Positions 56,246 to 63,536 of a stretch of 64,000 nucleotides of DNA are shown piece by piece. Made by a program: the position numbers and the translations under genes. Origin of the DNA: Salisediminibacterium beveridgei (GTDB lineage: Bacteria; Bacillota; Bacilli; Bacillales; Salisediminibacteriaceae); assembly GCF_001721685.1 (NCBI RefSeq), contig NZ_CP012502.1:186001-250000 (forward strand), read 5' to 3'. The notes beneath the pieces were generated by a model. The model did not search any database. It was not told the origin of the DNA and saw only the letters and a program-made list of their open reading frames with translations. The first letter of the stretch is position 1; the number at the start of each line of letters is the position of its first letter.

Positions 56246-57369
56246 TGCGTAAAATAGGAGGCAAACTGTTTGCACCGGTATTTTTCGTAGCCGTTATGGC
56301 CATGATGCTTTTTCTTCCACCGGATCCGTCCTTGACCACAAGTCAGGTGAACTCGATCGAAGGCGTCTTTTTGAGCAGTGACGAGTGGATCGAGAACAAT
56401 AACATTTCCCAGGAAATAAAGGATATGACGGAGGGACTTCCTGCCGCGCAGCGAAGCCTGATGATGCGGCGTCTGAACAATGAGGAGCCGGTTCATGTTG
56501 TGTACCTGAGCGGACAGGATTTTGCCGGCGAAACCGGCATCGACGATCGCATCGGGGAGCGCTATGAGTGGGATGAGGCATCCGAGGGGCGTGAAGAAGA
56601 ACTTGACGATCTTGAGGATCATGAGGACCCCTACGCCGTTGGACAATCCACGGTCACGCCCGATGAAGAAGAGGTGCCACGTGAGGACTGGAGGGAGGGT
56701 CTGGATTATGACTGGACGGACTTCCCCTACTGGGTGCAAGTGCTCAATGATGACGTAACCACTTTTTATAATACACAGCAGGTGATGGATTTCACCACGA
56801 TTCACCCGGATGAAGTGCGCTCCGTGATTGAGTATACAGAACGGGTGGAAACCATCAGACGGGATTATTTGGATGAAGTGCGACAAGATGAAATCGACGA
56901 TGCACAGGATGCAGGAGAACTGCCGCCACCTGAAATCGATCACGGAGAGATGCCGGTCTATTCTGAAATCACACGGGACGTGCGGCGGATGAATCCGGAT
57001 GTCGTGATCATCGATCTTCATCTTCTCCTCGATCATATTGAAGAAGGATTGAGAATTGAAGAAGGCACAAACGACATTAACGAAATTGTCCGCAGGCAGC
57101 TGTATCAGTTTATGGACGTACTGTACCGGGGAAATGTGGATCATTTCACGACGTATTTTCTCTACCCGAGTGATATTAATGACCGTTTGAATCTCGGAGC
57201 AGAGGCAGATTTGCAGGAAGTTATTGCAGAACAAATCAGCCAGCTTACGATCTACAACCATTACGATGAACGACAGATGGCGCATATGGTTAGGATTCCA
57301 GCTTATTCCGAAACGCATGCATACCGATGGACCAGAGAGTACATCAGCCCCCTGCTCACAGGTGAGTAA
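56242..57369 (+). CDS. Exported acidic protein of the pgs operon, possible SGNH-like fold
   Basis: I do not recognise this 375-residue protein with certainty. It has one N-terminal helix (residues 8-26, signal anchor), a region VHVVYLSGQDFAGE that could be block I of an SGNH/GDSL esterase, NPDVVIIDLHLLLDHIEEG like its strand-plus-motif core, and a final ETHAYRWTREY. A strongly acidic stretch fills the middle (about residues 100-160). The catalytic residues of SGNH enzymes are not clearly all present, so the fold is inference. Overlap with the gamma-glutamyltransferase gene (GTGA) shows that it belongs to the operon. The start could equally be the ATG at 56245. It may modify, release or anchor the polymer. 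Confidence 0.75.
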   Translation: MMRKIGGKLFAPVFFVAVMAMMLFLPPDPSLTTSQVNSIEGVFLSSDEWIENNNISQEIKDMTEGLPAAQRSLMMRRLNNEEPVHVVYLSGQDFAGETGIDDRIGERYEWDEASEGREEELDDLEDHEDPYAVGQSTVTPDEEEVPREDWREGLDYDWTDFPYWVQVLNDDVTTFYNTQQVMDFTTIHPDEVRSVIEYTERVETIRRDYLDEVRQDEIDDAQDAGELPPPEIDHGEMPVYSEITRDVRRMNPDVVIIDLHLLLDHIEEGLRIEEGTNDINEIVRRQLYQFMDVLYRGNVDHFTTYFLYPSDINDRLNLGAEADLQEVIAEQISQLTIYNHYDERQMAHMVRIPAYSETHAYRWTREYISPLLTGE

Positions 57370-57385
57370 GGGGCTTTTTTTCTGC
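57347..57385 (+). terminator. Terminator of the pgs operon
   Basis: AGCCCC-(CT)-GCTCAC pairs with GTGAGT-(AA)-GGGGCT and seven Ts follow; the stem overlaps the last codons of the operon. Confidence 0.92.
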
Positions 57386-57722
57386 AAGCTGCAAATCGAG
57401 CGATCAGTGTCTCGGCTGAGGCTAAGTAAAGTGCACGTCACGAGAGGTCGGATTCAGAAATTAAGCGACGAAGCGGCGTGAAGCGGACTTTGGAAAAGCG
57501 GGAAGTCAAGTTCTTAGGCCCATCTTTTCATAGCTGATGTTTGTTTTTGGTTATTACCGTTGATTTGTTTTCTGTCTATAAAGGTATTGATTGAGGAAGA
57601 CGGGCAGGGATGAACGTTCAGAGCATTTCCAAAATGGAATTCCGTTCAGGTTCAGATTTCGTTGATGTTAAATGTTTTTTTGAACGTTTCGTAGTCCAAA
57701 TCGAGAAGATCGCAAAGTTATT
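57386..57722. other. Gap after the pgs operon, no gene seen
   Basis: This 337-base stretch shows no start with a ribosome site, no known motif and no strong hairpin. It is the left edge of a zone of broken genes. Confidence 0.5.
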
Positions 57723-57842
57723 TCAAACGGCTGAAAAAGCATTACGATCTTCACCAATCGGAAGGTCACGTTTGTAGGAATACACCTCGATTAAATCTAG
57801 CAATTCGGATAGATATTCCAATCTTTTTTCTTGTTCAGTCAT
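57723..57842 (-). CDS. Small protein of unknown function
   Basis: A 39-residue frame begins MTEQEKRLEYLSELLDLIEVY and ends GEDRNAFSAV. AGGAGTGG lies six bases ahead of the ATG, which is the main reason to call it. Its length and helical, Glu/Leu-rich start recall the Spo0E-like small phosphatases, but the diagnostic SQELD motif is absent, so I do not make that assignment. It could also be the N-terminal scrap of a larger lost gene, given its place at the edge of decayed genes. Confidence 0.4.
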   Translation of the reverse strand: MTEQEKRLEYLSELLDLIEVYSYKRDLPIGEDRNAFSAV

Positions 57843-57855
57843 AGCGAACCACTCC

Positions 57856-58750
57856 TGTGATCCAGCCGTTTGACGACGGAGAGGTGTACCGGATGATGGA
57901 AGAAGTGACGAAAAACGGCCAGACCTTCGCGGTACATGCAGAGAACAATGATCTGATCCAGACCTTGACGAAGGAAGTCGAGGCAAAGCCGGAGGCCGAG
58001 CGAACGTATGAAGACCTCATGGCAACACGTCCGGCGCTCGCCGAACGCTTGACAGTGGGCACGGGCATTGAAGTGCCAAGGCATCCGATTCCACGTCCTT
58101 CACGTCTCGAGCGGCTCGGGTGTGGACGCCGTGAAAGCCGCGCAGGAGGAAGGATTTCAGATTACCGTGGAAACCTGTCCTCATTTCTTATTTCTCTCCA
58201 ATGAAGATTATCCCCAAGTCGTGCCTCAGATGAAGGTGTATCCACCGGTGAAATACAAAGAAGACCAGGACACGATTTGGGCCCGTGTGCAGGACGGGAC
58301 GATTTCGCATATTTGTTCCGATCACGCCCTGCACACCGAAGCGGAAAAAATACGGGAATCTCTGGGCCATTCCAGTGGGGATGTGCGGCGTGTAGGCGCT
58401 TGCGCCACTTGTTTTGAGTGCTTTTCACGCAGGGAAGATCGCAATCACCGAAGCCGTCCAGTTGCTGTCGGAAGAGCCGGAGAAGCAGCACGGGATCTAC
58501 CCGCAAAAGGGGTTACTCCAGCCAGGGACCGATGCTGATCTGACTTTCATCGACCCGGACAAAAAGGAAGTATTCCCCCGGGAGAGCCTGCAAAACAAAA
58601 GCAAAGTTACGGCTAAGACGGATTTTCGTATGGCCTCCCTGTGCGGACGATGGTCCGGGGGACGATTGTGATGTTGAACGGTGAAATGACCGGTCAAGCG
58701 GGCTTTGGCCAGTTGATTACGCCTAGCGATCAATCGGCAGGTGAAGCGTA
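57856..58750 (+). pseudogene. Allantoinase/dihydropyrimidinase-like relic
   Basis: Pieces of one cyclic amidohydrolase occur in successive frames: FAVHAENNDLI and AERLTVGTGIE (from 57857), then FHVLHVSSGSGVDAVKAAQ, VETCPHFLFLSNEDYP and HICSDHALHTEAEK (58068-58365), then LSAFHAGKIAITEAVQLLSE, LQPGTDADLTFIDPD (58410-58640), then RTMVRGTIVMLNGEMTG up to 58750. At least three frameshifts separate them, and the N-terminal third with the first metal ligands is missing. The motif order is that of allantoinase or hydantoinase enzymes of purine or pyrimidine breakdown. It cannot make an active enzyme. Confidence 0.8.
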
Positions 58751-59137
58751 ATGTCAGAAGTCCTGTCACAAATGAACGAACACCGTTCCGTGCGTGTTTT
58801 TAAACCGGACCCAGTCGCGGACGCCCTGATCGAAGAGATCCTCGAAGGTGCGCGAAAAGCCCCGACATCGCATCACTTGCAACCCTACAGCGTCATCCGC
58901 GTGAAAGGTCCGGCAAAACGAAGACGTTTGGCAGAACTCGCCGGGGGACAGCAGTACGTGGCCCCGGCGTCTGTTTTTCTCATCGACTATTATAAACACC
59001 ATATGCTGGCGAACAGGTATGAAACACCTTTGCACCTGCAGGAAATTGATAACCTGCTCGTAGGGGCGCTTGATACGGGCATCATCGCAGAAAATGCCCT
59101 GCTTGCGGCCCAGTCCAAGGGACTTGGAAGGAAGTAA
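58751..59137 (+). pseudogene. Truncated nitroreductase (NfrA-like)
   Basis: The 128-residue frame begins like FMN-dependent nitroreductases of the NfsA/FRP type: QMNEHRSVRVFKPDPV, EGARKAPTSHHLQPYSVIRV, and a later GIIAENALLAAQSKGLG. The family is about 240 residues long. Here the frame stops at GRK directly after the flavin-contacting helix, so the C-terminal half is lost. GGTGAAGCG precedes the ATG, and the start is intact. It directly follows the amidohydrolase relic. Confidence 0.75.
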
Positions 59138-59144
59138 CAAAAGA

Positions 59145-59590
59145 ATGATGACTGTGAAACTGATTCTGACTGGAGACAGTTTTATGACAAGGAGAACGCC
59201 CGGAGATGATCCTGTCCAAAAACAATTCCGGGATTGGTTTCAATCGGCCGATGTCCGGTTTACGAACCTGGAAGTGACCACCCACAAGGGTGAAAGTTTT
59301 CCTGCCCCTGTCAGTGGTGGCACCTGGGCTATGGTTTCAATCTGATGAATTGGGCAAATAACTATACACTCGACTACCTGCACGGTGGAATACGAGCAAC
59401 GGAACGCGAATTGAACAAGCGGCAACTCGTTCATGCGGGCGCAGGGGCTTCGCTGAAAGAAGCCAGTCAGCCCCGGTACTTGGAAACCATAAACAGCCGC
59501 GTTGCCCTGATTGGTGCAATGAGCACTTACAGCAGTGGCTGGGAAGGAGAAGGTGGGAACCGAAGTTGCCCGTTGCCGCTGCGTTTCTGA
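59145..59590 (+). pseudogene. CapA-family relic
   Basis: An intact start (ATG 59145, with GGAAGGAAG) leads into a CapA domain: LILTGDSFMTRRTPGDD, SADVRFTNLEVTTHKGESFP, SGGTW. The frame then breaks near 59330 and resumes in another frame at GYGFNLMNWANNYTLDYLHGG, RQLVHAGAGASLKEASQPRYL and VALIGAMSTYSSGW, with about ten residues lost at the join, and stops near 59590. The C-terminal half is absent. It is related to, but distinct from, pgsA in the operon 5.5 kb upstream, since it lacks the membrane anchor and uses the NWANN motif. Confidence 0.75.
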
Positions 59591-59850
59591 TGAACCCGAG
59601 CTATGCGGATGCGATCAGGGGAGATGGCAACGTGGACTTTTTGACGGGTTATTTACTTGAGCTCTCCTATGGCGGGGTTATCGTCATCAACACGAGTGCC
59701 ATTATTAAATCAAGTAACGCCACAAAAGGTGACTTTCCAGAAAGCGATCCGGAAAATGAGGCGGTCATTCGAAAAATATCTGAACCTGATCCTCATTCGA
59801 CAAGGCTAGTTACAGGTTGTTGTCCTGACTATTCTCACTTTTTTATGTAG
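59566..59850 (+). pseudogene. DUF1643-like fragment
   Basis: A 95-codon frame contains LMNPSYADAIRGDGNVDFL and GGVIVINTSAIIKSSN, which resemble the start of DUF1643 proteins (MLNPSxAD...V.N). No start with a ribosome site is found and the family is normally about twice as long, so I read it as a remnant. The family link is by short motifs only. Confidence 0.4.
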
Positions 59851-59882
59851 CTTCACTTGATAAGTGTTTACATTCTCAAAGA

Positions 59883-59915
59883 AACAGCATCCCGGTGATT
59901 CACTGGGATGCTGTT
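59883..59915. terminator. Terminator at the antitoxin 3' end
   Basis: AACAGCATCCC pairs with GGGATGCTGTT around an 11-base loop. On the minus strand, TCTTTG follows. It closes the toxin-antitoxin unit and faces the relic genes. Confidence 0.75.
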
Positions 59916-60196
59916 GGTGTTTTCGATTGATGAATAGCTCGTCCGTCAATGGTGAGTGGGAGATCGAGTGCCATCGAAATGTCGCAAAGTGTATTCAGAT
60001 TTGGAGAATTCAATCCTGCTTCGATCCGGCCGATTGTTGATTTCGGCTTACTTATTTTATCTGCGAGATTCTGCTGGGACATTTCCAATTCCTGTCTTCT
60101 TTTCTTAATCTCGGCTGCCAGGTAACCTTGAATTCTCAATTGATTGACGTGTTTGTCGTCGGCAATATCTGCGTACTTCTTGAAAAAATCACTCAT
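59900..60196 (-). CDS. XRE-family antitoxin, HigA-like
   Basis: The 98-residue protein carries a helix-turn-helix of the XRE/Cro type (residues about 32-85: IKKRRQELEMSQQNLADKI, KPKSTIGRIEAGLNSPNLNTL, DISMALDLPLTI). It lies 18 bases after the toxin-like gene in the toxin-first order of HigBA modules, so I infer that it neutralises that toxin and represses the shared promoter. I prefer the ATG at 60196, seven bases after AAAGGA; the ATG at 60205 is adjacent to that site. Its C-terminal tail is short and uncharged. Confidence 0.85.
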   Translation of the reverse strand: MSDFFKKYADIADDKHVNQLRIQGYLAAEIKKRRQELEMSQQNLADKISKPKSTIGRIEAGLNSPNLNTLCDISMALDLPLTIDGRAIHQSKTPTASQ

Positions 60197-60214
60197 GTGA
60201 TTCATCCTTTCTTT

Positions 60215-60648
60215 TTAATATAACGGTGGATCAATGTTACTATACTCTTCATATACTTCTTCAGCAGGCTGGATATGTTCCCTTTTGATCAACCCGTTGT
60301 ATTGTTTATCGAATTGATACAGTAAAATGACTTTTGAGAAGTTGTGTAAGGCGAATATGATGCGGTGATTACCGACTGCACCCCCATTAATTCCCCAACG
60401 ATAAAAGTTATTATAGCTTTTATTTGCGATAATGTATTTAATTGAAGGCGGTATCTGATTTTCGTTTAACTCGTCTTCGATTGTTTCGGGATGAGGGTAA
60501 TGTTCAATTAAACTTAACTGTCTTGTATAAATGTCTGCGAATTTGGTCCATTTACCCTTTCCTTTTGTTCGTTGTTCTTGAGCGACGTTTTCCAAAAAGT
60601 ATTTTCAAATGCTTTAACGTTACCTCTGTAGATGATTTCATAAGTCAT
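60215..60648 (-). pseudogene. HigB/RelE-type toxin gene with a frameshift
   Basis: From the ATG at 60648 (GAGG eight bases before) the frame reads MTYEIIYRGNVKAFENTFWK and soon fails. One step back in frame, at the run TTTTT near 60596-60600, a long frame continues to 60215 with KWTKFADIYTRQLSLIEHYP, NHRIIFALHNFSKVILLYQF and REHIQPAEEVYEEY, the core of a RelE/HigB-type mRNA interferase. The shift is -1 at a five-base homopolymer. The downstream frame alone has only a TTG without a ribosome site. I read this as a recently inactivated toxin, or a sequencing error. Confidence 0.65.
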
Positions 60649-60677
60649 AGGCATGACCTCACTGCAATTATTTAATT

Positions 60678-60707
60678 TTTGATAGCATATTTGCTATCAA
60701 AGGTCAA
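60678..60707 (-). promoter_or_regulatory. Promoter-operator of the toxin-antitoxin pair
   Basis: On the minus strand TTGACC (60707-60702) and TATCAA (60684-60679) have a 17-base spacer. The perfect dyad TTTGATAGC / GCTATCAAA (60678-60686, 60693-60701) covers the spacer and -10. It is the natural operator for the XRE antitoxin. Confidence 0.7.
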
Positions 60708-60776
60708 TTTTGAAAAAAATGAAACCAATGATCAACAATTGTTACAAGGGATCTCATTATATCTGAGGGTGGATTT

Positions 60777-62111
60777 TCAAGATCCCCTGCTCTCTCTGAC
60801 AATCGCCAGTATCTCCTGGCCGAATTCCTCCGCCTTCTTCGGGCCGATCCCTTCCACCTCCAGCAGTTCTTCCATCGTTTTGGGCGCCTTCAATAGAATG
60901 GCTTCCATGGTTTTGTTGGTGAAGATGTAGTAGGCTTTGGCGTTCAGTTCTTTGGCACGTGTCGTTCGGAAGCTCATGAGCGCATTTCTCAAAGTGTCGA
61001 TCCGTTGATCGCGGGTTTGATCTCGTGATGCCTTATGTACGGGATCTTCTTGAATCGCTTCGTCTGTTGAAGGCGGCGAGAGGCGTGTGTCAACGGCAGT
61101 CTGGATGATGCCCGTGATGTCCGCCCCGAACTGTTCGACCTGCTCAAAGTCGATGCCCTGAACGGCTGCGAGTTCTTTGATGGTGACGGGCTTTTTCTTT
61201 ACGAGCTGATGCAGGACGTCATCCGGGATAATGAGCGCCGGGTTTGTATTCACTTCTGTAGCGCGCTCATGGCGGAATGCTAAAAGTGCCGTTTTCAGAT
61301 GGGTCTTCTCCTCGCTGAGAACTTCATTTTCCTCAGGTAGGTCGGTTGGTGCCGGTGATCCCTTTCTCTGATAAGGTTCTCGGTTGAACGGTTTTTCCGC
61401 GGAAAACTTCAGGACGGCGTCAGCGATCCGGTACACCTCTTTGTCGAGGAGAAATGATGGAGAGTCCTGTTCGAGTTCACGTTTGATAAAAGGTTTGATC
61501 TGGTCGTGGCGGATCACGCACTGCTGGATCTTTTTCGGCGCTTTCTTGGCCATGGTCAAGATGGTTTTCGAGTTGGCGAACGTCACGGCATACTTCACCG
61601 GGAACCGTTTGATGATTCCTTCATCGGTTAAGAGATTCTGAAGAATCCCGACGTGCCTTTCCACCTGGTTGACCGGGCTGTAGATGCCCTCTTTATTCAC
61701 GATTCGGTTCTTATTCGTAATGACCCGTTGAAAGTCCCCTTTTTCTGTGACATGGATATTCCCGAACATTTTTTTCACTTCAAGAACCAGGATGAATTTG
61801 TGTGTGATGATGACAAAATCCAGCTGGGCCTCGTAGCCTTTGTATTGTATGTAGACATCGTGGAGGATGACCATCGGCAGCATGGCGTTTTGCAATTCAA
61901 AAAAGACGCTTTTCTCCCCGGCATGACCGATGGTGAATAATTTAAGGTGGTCCTCCACCTTCTTTTGGTCTATGGCCGGATCTCCGCTCTCTTTCAACCG
62001 GGTCAGTTCAGTGATGACCGGTGATTTTTCCTGAAAGGCTTTGTAGACTTCAGGTTCTTTCATGTCACGGGTGTTCGACAATGCATGGTAGACGTTTTTC
62101 AGAAAAGCCAT
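60777..62111 (-). CDS. NERD and double HRDC domain protein
   Basis: The 444-residue protein has a nuclease-related NERD domain (about residues 45-165: GHAGEKSVFFELQ, VILHDVYIQYKGYEAQLDFVII, KFILVLEVKKMFGNI, which keeps the nuclease-type D and ExK residues) and two HRDC domains near residues 275-345 and 375-444 (LLAFRHERATEVN, MSFRTTRAKELNAKAYYIF, VEGIGPKKAEEFGQEIL), nucleic-acid binding modules known from RecQ and RNase D. I infer DNA or RNA processing, perhaps defence-related. The start is the ATG at 62111, behind GAGGTG; a longer frame to 62321 lacks a ribosome site. It appears to be a single-gene unit. Confidence 0.85.
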   Translation of the reverse strand: MAFLKNVYHALSNTRDMKEPEVYKAFQEKSPVITELTRLKESGDPAIDQKKVEDHLKLFTIGHAGEKSVFFELQNAMLPMVILHDVYIQYKGYEAQLDFVIITHKFILVLEVKKMFGNIHVTEKGDFQRVITNKNRIVNKEGIYSPVNQVERHVGILQNLLTDEGIIKRFPVKYAVTFANSKTILTMAKKAPKKIQQCVIRHDQIKPFIKRELEQDSPSFLLDKEVYRIADAVLKFSAEKPFNREPYQRKGSPAPTDLPEENEVLSEEKTHLKTALLAFRHERATEVNTNPALIIPDDVLHQLVKKKPVTIKELAAVQGIDFEQVEQFGADITGIIQTAVDTRLSPPSTDEAIQEDPVHKASRDQTRDQRIDTLRNALMSFRTTRAKELNAKAYYIFTNKTMEAILLKAPKTMEELLEVEGIGPKKAEEFGQEILAIVRESRGS

Positions 62112-62374
62112 GGGCAGCACCTCATTGTTCAGATTTTGGATGGCAGGTAGCCAGGGTATTACCGGGAATTGGAATTCGCAAGACAATTGTAACAAAAAAA
62201 GAGAAAAGGAGGAGGTTTTATGTAAGTAACAGGTCAGAATCCGAGCAACCCGATACAGGTAGATCAATTTTTCTGACACATATGCAACTCCACCGGAATG
62301 CGCTCCTGTCAGTAGATGCAAAGAAGTGAAGAAAAACGAATCGAGGGAATGAATCAGAAAATTTCAAAAAACAC

Positions 62375-62403
62375 TTGTAAAGCGCTTACATGTGTTTTAT
62401 AAT
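62375..62403 (+). promoter_or_regulatory. Promoter of the LacI regulator and kinase genes with cre
   Basis: TTGTAA (62375-62380) and TATAAT (62398-62403) are 17 bases apart. TGTAAAGCGCTTACA (62376-62390) covers the -35 and spacer and resembles a CcpA cre site with one shifted base. Confidence 0.75.
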
Positions 62404-62407
62404 TTAA

Positions 62408-62436
62408 TAAATCGATTTACTAAACCGATTTGGTAA
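62408..62436 (+). promoter_or_regulatory. Probable LacI-type operators
   Basis: The perfect palindrome TAAATCGATTTA (62408-62419) and the related ACTAAACCGATTTGGT (62419-62434) lie just downstream of the -10, centred on CG as is usual for LacI-family operators. I infer autoregulation by the adjacent regulator. Confidence 0.6.
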
Positions 62437-62486
62437 GGTTTTTAATCATTATTCAAACAAATATCTGACAAATGGAGTAGGTTCCT

Positions 62487-63491
62487 ATGAAGTCAATTAC
62501 GATTGCAGATGTTGCAAAGCAGTCCAATGTTTCGAAGAGTACCGTGTCGCAATACTTGAACCAGAGATATCAATATATGGGCGAAGAAACAAAGCTTCGG
62601 ATCGAGAATGCCATTGAAGAACTGGGGTATCGCCCGAACATTGTGGCCCGGAGTTTAAAACAGAAATCGACCACAACCATCGGCGTCATTGTGGCAAATA
62701 TTCTTCATGCGTTTTCAACGCAGGTCATCCGGGCCATTGAGGATGTGTGTCACGAACATGACTTTCATACAATAGTCTGTAACGCCGATGACGATCCGGA
62801 AAAAGAAAAGAATTACATCGAGATGCTGCATGCCAAACAAGTCGATGGGCTCATCATTTTTCCCACCGGGGGAAACACGGCGTTATTCAAACGAATGAAA
62901 AAGAGTCAATACCCCTTGGTAATTATGGACCGGCTGCTGGAGGATCTCGCTTTTCCGGCAGTCATCCTGGATAACGAGGCAGCTGCTTCATTGGCCGTTG
63001 ATCATTTCGTGGACCGGGGCTACCGGAGCATCGGGATCATGACGACATCGATCACGCGCAATATCACGCCCCGGGTTGATCGGATCAAGGGGTACAAAAA
63101 GGCGCTCGAAAAGCACGGGATTCCGGTGAAGGATGACTATATCAGGAGTCTGGATCTGCAACATTTCGAAGCGGCGCTTGAAGAGATGCTTTCCCTGCAG
63201 GCGCCGCCTCGGGCATTGTTGGCGGGGAATGATCTGGCATTAATGGAAATACTGAAATTCATCAAGAAAAAGTCTTTACGAATCCCAGAAGATGTTGCGC
63301 TGATCGGTATTGATGATGTATCTTTTGCCAGCTTCTACAATCCGGCACTGACAGCGGTGTCCCAGCCGGCATTCAAAATGGGCGAAAAAGCGGCAGAACT
63401 CCTGATGAAAAAAATCCAGGACGAAAATGGAGCGATTGATGAAGAAGTCCACCGCTTTGAGCCGGAATTGATTGAAAGAGATTCATGTTGA
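62487..63491 (+). CDS. LacI-family transcriptional regulator (KdgR-like)
   Basis: The 334-residue repressor has an N-terminal LacI helix-turn-helix (ITIADVAKQSNVSKSTVSQYLN), the hinge GYRPNIVARSLKQKS and a periplasmic-binding-type effector domain (TTIGVIVANILHAFS, KQVDGLIIF, RGYRSIGIMTT, ALIGIDDVSF). It is followed 45 bases later by a 2-keto-3-deoxygluconate-kinase-like gene, so KdgR is the likely identity, controlling hexuronate breakdown. The call to KdgR depends on this neighbour. The ATG at 62487 has a weak site (GGAGTAGG). The promoter carries a cre-like site and operator dyads. Confidence 0.85.
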   Translation: MKSITIADVAKQSNVSKSTVSQYLNQRYQYMGEETKLRIENAIEELGYRPNIVARSLKQKSTTTIGVIVANILHAFSTQVIRAIEDVCHEHDFHTIVCNADDDPEKEKNYIEMLHAKQVDGLIIFPTGGNTALFKRMKKSQYPLVIMDRLLEDLAFPAVILDNEAAASLAVDHFVDRGYRSIGIMTTSITRNITPRVDRIKGYKKALEKHGIPVKDDYIRSLDLQHFEAALEEMLSLQAPPRALLAGNDLALMEILKFIKKKSLRIPEDVALIGIDDVSFASFYNPALTAVSQPAFKMGEKAAELLMKKIQDENGAIDEEVHRFEPELIERDSC

Positions 63492-63536
63492 GTAACAGAA
63501 ACTGATCGGTAATGCGTTGAAAGGGGAGTGGATGCG

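Noticed and set aside
56026..57441. Minus-strand 471-codon frame opposite the end of the pgs operon
   Set aside because: It is antisense to two well supported coupled genes and shows no motif or ribosome site.
57723..57842. Spo0E-family assignment for the 39-residue protein
   Set aside because: Length and helical start fit, but the SQELD motif required for the family is missing.
60590..60605. Programmed -1 frameshift in the toxin gene
   Set aside because: The site CTTTTTGG does not match a canonical X-XXY-YYZ slippery heptamer and no downstream stimulatory structure is evident, so mutation or sequencing error is more likely.
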